This document shows positions 6,134 to 12,363 of a stretch of DNA of 13,892 nt, piece after piece. Each line of letters begins with the position of its first letter. The stretch's first letter is position 1. The translations under genes were made by a program, and so were the position numbers. A model generated the notes under the pieces. The model had not been told where the DNA came from and did no database searches. It saw only the letters and a list, made by a program, of their open reading frames with translations. The DNA comes from DASWIP01 sp036397635 (GTDB taxonomy: Bacteria > Actinomycetota > AC-67), in assembly GCA_036397635.1 (NCBI GenBank), contig DASWIP010000040.1:1-13892 (forward strand). The letters are read 5' to 3'.

Positions 6134-7039
6134 TCAACGCAAGGCCCGGGTCTTGCGGGCCGGTCGAAGCGCTCCCAGATAGACACCGATCATCACGAGG
6201 ATCGAGCCGATCGCGAACGCGCCGGTGATCTGCTCGTCGAAGAGCCACGCCGCGAGGACGATACCGACCACCGGCGCGAGCACGAACTCGTACGAAACCG
6301 CGCTGGCGGTCCAACGGCCGAGCAGGAACAGGTAGAGCCCGAACACGCCGACGGTGCCGAAGGACACGAGGTAGGTCTGCGCCACCCAAGTGGAGCCTGC
6401 GGTGGGGATCGCGTATGACTCATCGAACAACGGCATCAGCGCCAGAAGGATGATGCTGCCGACGCCCATGGCGATCGCGTTCCGTGCCGCGGGGTGGACC
6501 GGGGGGAAGCCCTTGACGACGATCGCGCCCTCGGCCGCGCAGAGCGACGCTGCCAGGATCGCGAGCAGCGGTGCGACGGGAGTGCCTTCATCGAGGCCCG
6601 CCCTGAAGACCAGCGCGGTCCCGCCGACGACCACGGCGGCACCGATCATGCTGTCCCATCGGAACCGTTCCTGACCGTGCGCGAGCGCGAGCAGGAACGT
6701 CAGCAGCGGACCGGTCGCCAGGAACACGCTGGCGAGGCCGGCCGGTGCCTGCTGCAAGCCCCAATAGGTGAAGCTGAAGAACGCGCCGATCGAGAGCGCC
6801 CCGTACAGCGCCGCGCCGAGCAGCGCGCGCCCTCGCGGCAGCGCGGCCCGCGCCCTCCTGGCCACGATGGTGAAGATCAGGGTCGCGAGCAGGAATCGTG
6901 AGGCGGCCGCCCAGAACGGATCCAGGTCACCGGCGCGCGCGATGTACTTGATCGCGATGACGTTCCCGCCGATCCCGAAAACCATGAGCACGAACGCCGT
7001 CAAGGTCCCGCGATCGACCTCCGACTTCGCCCCCTGCAT
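6134..7039 (-). CDS. EamA/DMT-family transporter
   Basis: This 301-aa integral membrane protein has the drug/metabolite transporter layout: about ten hydrophobic helices in two homologous EamA halves (roughly residues 13-145 and 158-290). The first half contains 'FWAAASRFLLATLIF' and 'YWGLQQAPAGLASVFLATGPLLTFLLA'-type sequence, typical of EamA helices 3-4. The second repeats the pattern with 'SYEFVLAPVVGIVLAAWLFDEQIT', where a Pro in helix 9 and a following acidic 'DEQIT' are common in the family. The protein probably exports amino acids, other metabolites or toxic compounds; the substrate cannot be told. It converges on the FIST gene (50 nt between stops) and is divergent from thiC. The ATG at 7039 has no SD, but TAGAGT ends 6 nt before it. 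Confidence 0.88.
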   Translation of the reverse strand: MQGAKSEVDRGTLTAFVLMVFGIGGNVIAIKYIARAGDLDPFWAAASRFLLATLIFTIVARRARAALPRGRALLGAALYGALSIGAFFSFTYWGLQQAPAGLASVFLATGPLLTFLLALAHGQERFRWDSMIGAAVVVGGTALVFRAGLDEGTPVAPLLAILAASLCAAEGAIVVKGFPPVHPAARNAIAMGVGSIILLALMPLFDESYAIPTAGSTWVAQTYLVSFGTVGVFGLYLFLLGRWTASAVSYEFVLAPVVGIVLAAWLFDEQITGAFAIGSILVMIGVYLGALRPARKTRALR

Positions 7040-7045
7040 TCACGC

Positions 7046-7051
7046 ACTCTA
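7046..7051 (-). promoter_or_regulatory. Putative -10 element (TAGAGT) of the EamA gene, leaderless type
   Basis: On the minus strand TAGAGT lies 6 nt before the ATG at 7039, which places the transcription start at or near the first codon. No -35 is seen; that position falls in the (CG)8 tract. Confidence 0.5.
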
Positions 7052-7067
7052 CGTGCGCACCGGCAGC

Positions 7068-7083
7068 CGCGCGCGCGCGCGCG
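7068..7083. repeat. (CG)8 alternating tract between divergent promoters
   Basis: Sixteen bases of strictly alternating C and G lie between the EamA -10 (minus strand) and the thiC -10 (plus strand). Such tracts readily form left-handed Z-DNA under negative supercoiling. Here the tract fills almost the whole spacer position upstream of the thiC -10. Confidence 0.9.
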
Positions 7084-7084
7084 T

Positions 7085-7090
7085 TAGGAT
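7085..7090 (+). promoter_or_regulatory. Putative -10 element (TAGGAT) for the TPP riboswitch-thiC transcript
   Basis: TAGGAT matches TATAAT at four positions and lies 9 nt before the riboswitch core (from about 7100), so the transcript would start near 7097. The hexamer 17 bp upstream (GGCAGC) is not a recognisable -35. Confidence 0.45.
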
Positions 7091-7096
7091 GGGCGG

Positions 7097-7187
7097 GCGA
7101 CACGGGAGCTCGGAGAGACCGGGCTGAGAGGGCGGCTGAGCGCCGCCGACCGTCACGACCGGCCTGGTAATGCAGGCGGAGGGAGGC
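7097..7187 (+). ncRNA. TPP riboswitch (THI element) controlling thiC
   Basis: The thi-box signatures occur in the right order: ACGGGAGCTC near 7101, GGGCTGAGAGGG at 7121-7132, CCTGGTAATGCAGG at 7163-7176 and CGGAGGGA at 7177-7184. Stem P2 can be drawn (GCTCGG with CCGGGC). The variable P3 is a six-pair stem (GGCGGC with GCCGCC), and the CCTG/CAGG stem closes the GTAATG loop. P1 is not clear by eye. Thiamin pyrophosphate should bind and lower expression. The SD of thiC (AGGGAGG, 7180-7186) lies inside the conserved 3' end, so control is most likely by hiding the ribosome site. I see no terminator hairpin between the aptamer and the ATG. Confidence 0.93.
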
Positions 7188-7192
7188 TTCAC

Positions 7193-8932
7193 ATGGCGAC
7201 CACCATCCCCATCGGGCGCGCCGGCGCGCCCACGGAGGCGAGCCGCAAGGTCTACGTGACCGGCTCGCGCCCCGACATCCGCGTCCCGTTCCGCGAGGTG
7301 ATGCTCACGTCAACGTCGGGACGTTACGGCGAGGAGGAGAATCCACCACTTCGCCTGTACGACACCAGCGGTCCGTACACGGAACCGGCGTTCACGCCGG
7401 ATGTGCGCACGGGACTCTCGCCGCTGCGCCGCCCCTGGATCGAGCAGCGCGACGACGTCGAGGAATACGACGGGCGCGCGCTGCACATCGAGGTGCCGAA
7501 CTTCGGCGCTCGCCGCAAACCCCTGCGCGCGCGCAACGACCGGGCGGTGACTCAGATGGCGTACGCGCGCCGGGGTGAGATCACGTCCGAGATGGAGTTC
7601 GTCGCGTTGCGCGAAGGAGTCGAAGTCGAGTTCGTGCGCGATGAGGTCGCGCGCGGCCGCGCGATCATCCCCGCGAACGTCAACCACCCCGAGAGCGAGC
7701 CGATGATCATCGGCCGCAACTTCCTGGTGAAGATCAACGCGAACATCGGCAACTCCGCGGTCGCCTCGAGCATCGACGAAGAAGTCGAGAAGATGACCTG
7801 GGCGACCCGGTGGGGCGCCGACACGGTCATGGACCTCTCCACCGGCGCCGACATCCACCAGACGCGCGAGTGGATCATCCGCAACGCGCCGGTCCCGATC
7901 GGCACCGTGCCGATCTACCAGGCCCTCGAGAAGGTCGACGGTAAGGCCGAGGAGCTGACCTGGGAGATCTTCCGCGACACGATCGTCGAGCAGTGTGAGC
8001 AAGGCGTGGACTACTTCACGATCCACGCCGGGGTCCGGCTCGCTTACATCCCGATGACCGCCAAGCGTGTCACCGGGATCGTGTCCCGGGGCGGCTCGAT
8101 CCTGGCCGCCTGGTGCCTTGCCCATCACCAGGAGAACTTCCTCTATACGAACTTCGAGCAGCTCTGCGAGATCATGCGCGCCTACGACGTCGCGTTCTCG
8201 CTCGGCGACGGCCTTCGGCCGGGCTCCGTCGCCGACGCGAACGACGAAGCCCAGCTCGCCGAGCTTCGGACGCTCGGTGAGCTGACCAAGGTCGCCTGGG
8301 ATCACGACGTGCAGGTCATGATCGAGGGACCCGGGCATGTCCCGATGCACCAGATCAGGGAGAACATGGAACTGCAGCTCGAGTGGTGCCTCGAGGCGCC
8401 GTTCTACACGCTCGGACCGTTGGTCACCGACGTCGCACCCGGCTACGACCACATCACCTCGGCGATCGGCGCCGCGATGATCGGCTGGTTCGGCACCGCG
8501 ATGCTGTGCTACGTCACCCCGAAGGAGCACCTCGGCTTGCCGGATCGCGACGACGTGAAGGAGGGTGTGATCGCCTACAAGATCGCCGCGCACGCCGCCG
8601 ATCTCGCGAAGGGGCATCCGGGCGCGCGCGCGTGGGACGACGCGCTCAGCAAGGCACGTTTCGAGTTCCGCTGGGAGGACCAGTTCAACCTCTCGCTCGA
8701 TCCCGAGACCGCGCGCGCCTACCACGACGCAACCCTGCCGGCCGAGCCTGCGAAGAAGGCGCATTTCTGCTCGATGTGCGGTCCGCATTTCTGCTCGATG
8801 AAGATCACCCAGGATGTTCGCGAGTACGCGGCCTCTCACGGCCTCGAGGAGAACGAGGCCCTCGAGGCCGGGATGGCAGAGAAAGCGGAGGAGTTCCGGC
8901 GGGCCGGTGCGCGCGTCTACACGGACGGGTGA
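7193..8932 (+). CDS. thiC: Phosphomethylpyrimidine synthase ThiC
   Basis: ThiC is a non-canonical radical SAM enzyme that rearranges aminoimidazole ribotide to the hydroxymethylpyrimidine phosphate used for thiamin. The 579-aa protein has the N-terminal ThiC-associated region ('SRPDIRVPFREVML') and the catalytic barrel with 'NFLVKINANIGNSAV', 'MDLSTGADIHQTREWIIRNAPVPIGTVP'-type blocks and 'VMIEGPGHVPMHQI'. At the C-terminus, 'CSMCGPHFCSM' supplies the three cluster ligands Cys526, Cys529 and Cys534 for the [4Fe-4S] centre. His replaces the Lys usually seen between them. Start ATG 7193 follows an SD within the TPP riboswitch. No other thi gene is in the window. The gene is followed 19 nt later by the phosphomutase gene, which has its own promoter inside the thiC end. 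Confidence 0.97.
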   Translation: MATTIPIGRAGAPTEASRKVYVTGSRPDIRVPFREVMLTSTSGRYGEEENPPLRLYDTSGPYTEPAFTPDVRTGLSPLRRPWIEQRDDVEEYDGRALHIEVPNFGARRKPLRARNDRAVTQMAYARRGEITSEMEFVALREGVEVEFVRDEVARGRAIIPANVNHPESEPMIIGRNFLVKINANIGNSAVASSIDEEVEKMTWATRWGADTVMDLSTGADIHQTREWIIRNAPVPIGTVPIYQALEKVDGKAEELTWEIFRDTIVEQCEQGVDYFTIHAGVRLAYIPMTAKRVTGIVSRGGSILAAWCLAHHQENFLYTNFEQLCEIMRAYDVAFSLGDGLRPGSVADANDEAQLAELRTLGELTKVAWDHDVQVMIEGPGHVPMHQIRENMELQLEWCLEAPFYTLGPLVTDVAPGYDHITSAIGAAMIGWFGTAMLCYVTPKEHLGLPDRDDVKEGVIAYKIAAHAADLAKGHPGARAWDDALSKARFEFRWEDQFNLSLDPETARAYHDATLPAEPAKKAHFCSMCGPHFCSMKITQDVREYAASHGLEENEALEAGMAEKAEEFRRAGARVYTDG

Positions 8933-8944
8933 CCCGGCTATAGT
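8916..8944 (+). promoter_or_regulatory. Promoter of the phosphomutase/DUF3090/SCO1664 operon
   Basis: TCTACA (8916-8921, four of six to TTGACA) lies 17 bp before TATAGT (8939-8944, five of six to TATAAT). The -10 ends 7 nt before the ATG at 8952, giving a leaderless message. The promoter overlaps the last codons and the stop of thiC. Confidence 0.6.
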
Positions 8945-8951
8945 TGCGCGC

Positions 8952-9578
8952 ATGCTGTTGTTGCTGATCAGACACGCATTGACCGATCACGTTGGACACA
9001 AGCTCAGCGGGTGGACCTCCGGCGTGACGCTCTCCGAACGTGGCCGCGAGCAGGCCGAGCAGCTCGCTGCGCGCCTGAAGCCTGTGAAGGTGGATGCGAT
9101 CTACTGCTCGCCGCTGGAGCGTGCCGCCGAGACGGCGAAGGTGGTTGCGCGAGGCCGCGGCGTGCGGATCCGGCAGCGCGACGAGATCGGCGAGGTGCAC
9201 TACGGCGATCTCGAGGGGCGGTCACTCAGATCCCTGGCGAAGGGTAAGTTGTGGAACCGTCTGAGGGCATGGCCGAGCGACGTTCGATTCCCCGGCGGAG
9301 AATCGCTGCGCGAGACCCAGGCGCGCGCGGTGGCAGCGGTCGAGGACATCCGTGCCGCGCATCCCAAGGGAACCGTCGCCGTGTTCAGCCACGGCGACTG
9401 GATCCGGATGGTGATGGCCCATTACCTCGGGGTGCACATCGACCTCTACCGCAGGATCGGCGTGGATCCCGCGTCGGTGAACATCATCGACTTCTTCGCG
9501 CACGGCCCTTATGTGCGCGCCCTGAACGATACGGGCGACCTGGCCGGACTCTCAGCCCCGAGGGGAGGTGCTCGATGA
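8952..9578 (+). CDS. Histidine phosphatase, MSMEG_4193-type probable phosphomutase
   Basis: This 208-aa protein belongs to the histidine phosphatase (phosphoglycerate mutase-like) superfamily, in the MSMEG_4193 group of Actinobacteria (TIGR03848). The active site is visible: Arg7-His8 ('IRHALTD', where the usual RHG is RHA), Arg57 in 'CSPLERAAET', Glu81 in 'EVHYGDLEG' and His147 in 'FSHGDWIR'. His8 should carry the phosphate. There is no signal peptide. The start at 8952 puts the catalytic motif at residues 6-11, as is normal in the family; the frame extends further upstream into thiC but with no homology. The stop overlaps the DUF3090 start by ATGA. Family knowledge puts it in an uncharacterised three-gene set with the two genes that follow; its substrate is not established. 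Confidence 0.9.
   Translation: MLLLLIRHALTDHVGHKLSGWTSGVTLSERGREQAEQLAARLKPVKVDAIYCSPLERAAETAKVVARGRGVRIRQRDEIGEVHYGDLEGRSLRSLAKGKLWNRLRAWPSDVRFPGGESLRETQARAVAAVEDIRAAHPKGTVAVFSHGDWIRMVMAHYLGVHIDLYRRIGVDPASVNIIDFFAHGPYVRALNDTGDLAGLSAPRGGAR
9564..9569 (+). promoter_or_regulatory. Strong Shine-Dalgarno (GGAGGT) deciding the DUF3090 start
   Basis: GGAGGT lies 5 nt before the ATG at 9575, inside the end of the phosphomutase gene. It contrasts with the leaderless start of the first gene in the operon and fixes the ATGA overlap as the real junction. Confidence 0.8.
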
Positions 9579-10093
9579 ATCCCTCCTTCGAGATGGACCC
9601 GGTTGAACGGATCACCGCCGGCGCCGTGGGCGAGCCCGGCGAGCGCGTCTTCTTCGTGCAGGCCGAGAACGCGGGCGGGCAAGTGACGCTGCTCGCCGAG
9701 AAGGAGCAGGTCGCGGCGTTGGCGACGGCGCTCGAGCAGATCCTCCAAACCCTGCCCGAGACGGAGGAGGGGCCGCCGCCGGGGGAGGAGACCCTGAACC
9801 TGATCGAGCCGGTGGAGCCCGTCTGGCGCGCGGGATCCATGTCGATCGAGTACGACGAGACCGCCGACAAGATCACCATCACCATCTCCGAGGCCGTCGC
9901 CGAGGATGCCGAAGAGGAGCCGGCGACGGCGCGGTTCGTCGCGTCTCGCTCGCAGGTGCGCGCGCTCTCCGAGCACGCAGGCGAGGTGGTGGCCGCCGGC
10001 CGTCCGCGCTGCCAGTTCTGTGGAGACCCGCTCGGGCCTGACGGAGGTCACGTGTGCCCCGCGATGAACGGCCATCGTGCGCCGCCGGAGTGA
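9575..10093 (+). CDS. DUF3090 family protein with C-terminal zinc-ribbon-like motif
   Basis: This 172-aa protein belongs to DUF3090 (TIGR03847), known as the middle member of a trio of uncharacterised actinobacterial proteins. The N-terminal half has 'DPVERITAGAVGEPGERVFFVQA', typical of the family, followed by an acidic linker (about 61-80) and a second strand-rich part (88-106). The C-terminus has 'CQFCGDPLGPDGGHVCPAMNGH': Cys146, Cys149, Cys161 and His167 are placed to bind one zinc. There is no membrane segment. It starts at the ATG in an ATGA overlap with the phosphomutase and ends 1 nt before the GTG of the SCO1664 gene, so the three are surely one transcript. Biochemical function is unknown; it may be an adaptor for the two enzymes, which is inference. 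Confidence 0.9.
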   Translation: MNPSFEMDPVERITAGAVGEPGERVFFVQAENAGGQVTLLAEKEQVAALATALEQILQTLPETEEGPPPGEETLNLIEPVEPVWRAGSMSIEYDETADKITITISEAVAEDAEEEPATARFVASRSQVRALSEHAGEVVAAGRPRCQFCGDPLGPDGGHVCPAMNGHRAPPE

Positions 10094-10094
10094 C

Positions 10095-10823
10095 GTGACG
10101 CGCGTCTCAGCCGAGCAAGCGACCGCCCTGCTGCTTGAGGGTGAGATCGAGCTGCTCGGGCTGCTGCCGAACGCGTCCAACTACACGTTCGCGGTGCGGA
10201 TGCTGCACCGGGAGCTGCAGACCCTGGCGGTGTATAAGCCGCGCGAGGGCGAGATGCCGCTGTGGGATTTCCCGGAGGGAACGTTGTACGCGCGGGAGAT
10301 GGCCGCGTTCGAGGTCTCGCGCGCGCTCGGCTGGGATTTCGTGCCGCCGACGGTGATCCGCGATGGCCCGCACGGCATCGGAATGGTGCAGCTGTTCATC
10401 GACGCCGATCCCGAGCAGCACTACCTGACGTTGATGCCCGAGCACGCCGAGGTGTTCCGGCGCGTCGCCGCGTTCGACGTGCTGACCAACAACGCCGACC
10501 GCAAGGCCGGCCACTGCCTGCTCGAGCAAGGGACGGGACGCATCTGGACGGTCGATCACGGCGTGTGCTTCAGTGCCGAGCCGAAGCTGCGGACCGTGAT
10601 CTGGGATTTCGCCGGCGAGCAGCTTGCCACCGACGTGCTCGGCGCGGTGCGGCGGTTCCGCGCAACGCTGGAGCCCGGATGTGACGTGCTGCGCCGGATC
10701 GAGCAGCTTCTCGCGCCCGACGAAGTGGAGGCGTTGCGCGCGCGCGCCGACGATCTGCTCGCGACCGGCCTGTTTCCCGATGTCCCCCTCGACCGGCGCC
10801 CCTACCCCTGGCCGCCCGTCTAG
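10095..10823 (+). CDS. SCO1664 family protein, PI3/4-kinase-like fold
   Basis: This 242-aa protein matches the SCO1664 family (TIGR03843), which has distant similarity to phosphatidylinositol 3-/4-kinases. Kinase-like elements are visible: Lys48 in 'AVYKPREGE' (ATP-binding lysine), the catalytic loop 'FDVLTNNADRKAGH' (127-140) with Asp135, and 'VDHG' (153-156), equivalent to the metal-binding DFG. 'WDFPEGTLYAREMAAFEVSRALGW' (57-80) is the family's P-loop/helix-C region. The substrate (lipid, protein or metabolite) is unknown. I chose GTG 10095, which follows the DUF3090 stop directly and has GGAG 4 nt upstream; GTG 10077 in the same frame is possible and would overlap DUF3090. The stop TAG overlaps the fumC stop in a shared CTAG. 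Confidence 0.88.
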   Translation: MTRVSAEQATALLLEGEIELLGLLPNASNYTFAVRMLHRELQTLAVYKPREGEMPLWDFPEGTLYAREMAAFEVSRALGWDFVPPTVIRDGPHGIGMVQLFIDADPEQHYLTLMPEHAEVFRRVAAFDVLTNNADRKAGHCLLEQGTGRIWTVDHGVCFSAEPKLRTVIWDFAGEQLATDVLGAVRRFRATLEPGCDVLRRIEQLLAPDEVEALRARADDLLATGLFPDVPLDRRPYPWPPV

Positions 10824-12235
10824 CCGCCGCCCAGGCCGGGCGCGACGATGCCGCCGCGCGTCATCTTCATCAGGTCGAGCGCCTCGTCCAGCGCCGCTTC
10901 GTCGAGCACGCCGCGCGCGAGGGTGACCTCACGGATGCTGCGGCCGGTCTTGAACGCCTCCTTGGAGATCTCGGCGCACAGGTCGTAGCCGATCGCCGGC
11001 ACGAGCGCGGTCACGATCGGGAAGGACTGCTCGACCATGGCGCGCGCGCGCTCCTCGTCCGGCAGCAGGCCGTCGAGGCATCGCTCCACGAGCAGCCGGC
11101 ATGCGCTTCCCAGCAGGTGGATCGACTCGAGCAGGTTGCGCGCGATCACCGGCATGAACACGTTCAGCTCGAAGCTGCCCATGGCCCCGCACATCGCGAC
11201 GGCGGCATCGTTGCCGTACACCTGCGCGGCCACCTGCGTGACGACCTCGGGGATCACCGGGTTCACCTTGCCGGGCATGATCGATGAGCCGGGCTGGAGC
11301 TCGGGCAGTTTCAGCTCGCCCAGACCCGCGCGCGGGCCTGAGCCCATCCAGCGCAGGTCATTGCCGATCTTCATCAGCGAGGCCGCGATCGTCCGCAGCA
11401 CACCCGAGGCCTCGACGCAGGCGTCCTTGGCGCCTTGCGCCTCGAAGTGGTCGTCGGCCTCGCGCACGTCCAGGCGCGTTCGCTCACGGATCAGCTCGAT
11501 CGCGCGCGGTGCGAACCGCGGGTCGGCGTTGAGCCCAGTGCCGACCGCTGTGCCGCCGAGCGCGAGCTCGGCGAGGCGCTTCTCGGCGTCCTCGAGCCTG
11601 GCGAGGCCTTTGCGGACCTGCATCGCGTAGCCGCCGAACTCTTGGCCGAAGGTGACCGGTGTGGCGTCCATCAGGTGGGTGCGACCGACCTTGAGCACGT
11701 CGGCCCACGCTTCGGCTTTCGCGCGCAGCGCGCCGGCGAGCGCCGTCATCGCCGGGGTCAGGTCGTCGCGGATCGCCGCGAGCGTCGACAGATGGATCGC
11801 GGTCGGGATCACGTCGTTGGAGGACTGGCTGGCGTTGACGTGGTCGTTCGGGTGCACCTCTTTCGAGCCGCGGTCGCCGCCGAGGATCTCGGACGCGCGA
11901 TTCGCGATCACTTCGTTCGCGTTCATGTTCGTCGAGGTGCCCGATCCGGTCTGGAAGACGTCGATCGGGAAATGATCGTCCAGCGTGCCGGCGATGACCT
12001 CCTCGGCCGCGGCACGGATCGCATCCGCGCGCTTCCCGTTCACGCCGCCGAGTTGCTCGTTCGCCCCCGCGGCCGCCCATTTGATGACCCCCAACGCCTC
12101 GATGAACCGGCGCGGGAGGCGCTGACCGCTCACCGGGAAGTTGTCGACGGCACGTTGTGTCTGAGCGCCCCAATAGGCATCCGCAGGCACCCGGACCTCG
12201 CCCATCGAATCCTTCTCGATGCGGTGATCGCTCAT
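10820..12235 (-). CDS. fumC: Class II fumarate hydratase
   Basis: Class II fumarase, an iron-independent homotetramer, interconverts fumarate and malate in the citric acid cycle in the cytoplasm. The 471-aa length is normal. Superfamily motifs are present: 'GSGTSTNMNANEV' (97-109), 'HVNASQSSND' (132-141), 'GRTHLMDATP' (184-193) and the signature 'GSSIMPGKVNP' (316-326) with catalytic Ser318. His187 is the expected active-site histidine. The THLMDATP block and the close match to the FumC pattern favour fumarase over aspartase, though aspartase shares much of this. I chose ATG 12235 because AGGAGG (plus-strand complement at 12244-12249) lies 8 nt upstream and 'MSDHRIEKDSMGEVRVPADAYWGAQTQRAV'-type N-termini are usual; the longer frame to 12367 is low-complexity. 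It is tail to tail with the SCO1664 gene. Confidence 0.94.
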   Translation of the reverse strand: MSDHRIEKDSMGEVRVPADAYWGAQTQRAVDNFPVSGQRLPRRFIEALGVIKWAAAGANEQLGGVNGKRADAIRAAAEEVIAGTLDDHFPIDVFQTGSGTSTNMNANEVIANRASEILGGDRGSKEVHPNDHVNASQSSNDVIPTAIHLSTLAAIRDDLTPAMTALAGALRAKAEAWADVLKVGRTHLMDATPVTFGQEFGGYAMQVRKGLARLEDAEKRLAELALGGTAVGTGLNADPRFAPRAIELIRERTRLDVREADDHFEAQGAKDACVEASGVLRTIAASLMKIGNDLRWMGSGPRAGLGELKLPELQPGSSIMPGKVNPVIPEVVTQVAAQVYGNDAAVAMCGAMGSFELNVFMPVIARNLLESIHLLGSACRLLVERCLDGLLPDEERARAMVEQSFPIVTALVPAIGYDLCAEISKEAFKTGRSIREVTLARGVLDEAALDEALDLMKMTRGGIVAPGLGGG

Positions 12236-12243
12236 CCCTCGGT

Positions 12244-12249
12244 CCTCCT
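12244..12249 (-). promoter_or_regulatory. Shine-Dalgarno (AGGAGG) of fumC
   Basis: Read on the minus strand, a perfect AGGAGG lies 8 nt before the ATG at 12235. It decides the start against the longer frame that extends toward 12367. Confidence 0.85.
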
Positions 12250-12267
12250 GATCAGACCCGGACCAGC

Positions 12268-12273
12268 AGTCTA
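12268..12273 (-). promoter_or_regulatory. Putative -10 element (TAGACT) of fumC
   Basis: On the minus strand TAGACT (same hexamer as before the sortase) lies 32 nt before the fumC ATG, leaving a short leader that contains the SD. The best -35 candidate is weak (TTCGCC at 12292-12297, 18 bp spacer). The rest of 12274-12363 holds the terminator and GC-rich sequence with nothing else recognisable. Confidence 0.4.
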
Positions 12274-12324
12274 GGCTGCCACGACGCCCGCGGCGAACAC
12301 CGCGACGGCCGCGGCGAAACACAA

Positions 12325-12353
12325 CGACGGCGGCGCCGCAGGCGCCGCCGTCG
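12325..12353 (-). terminator. Terminator hairpin after the PPC-domain protein gene
   Basis: A perfect 13-bp GC-rich stem (12325-12337 with 12341-12353) closes a 3-nt loop. Read on the minus strand it starts 10 nt after the stop codon at 12364-12366 and is followed by GTTGTGTTT, a partly T-rich run. It isolates fumC from the upstream gene. Confidence 0.85.
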
Positions 12354-12363
12354 GGCCGAAGCT

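Noticed and set aside
7310..8953. A 547-codon open frame antisense to thiC
   Set aside because: It mirrors thiC in the frame favoured by high third-position GC and has no recognisable domain or start signal.
11435..12274. A 279-codon plus-strand frame antisense to fumC
   Set aside because: It covers fumC fully and its composition is that of a shadow; fumC has all family motifs and an SD.
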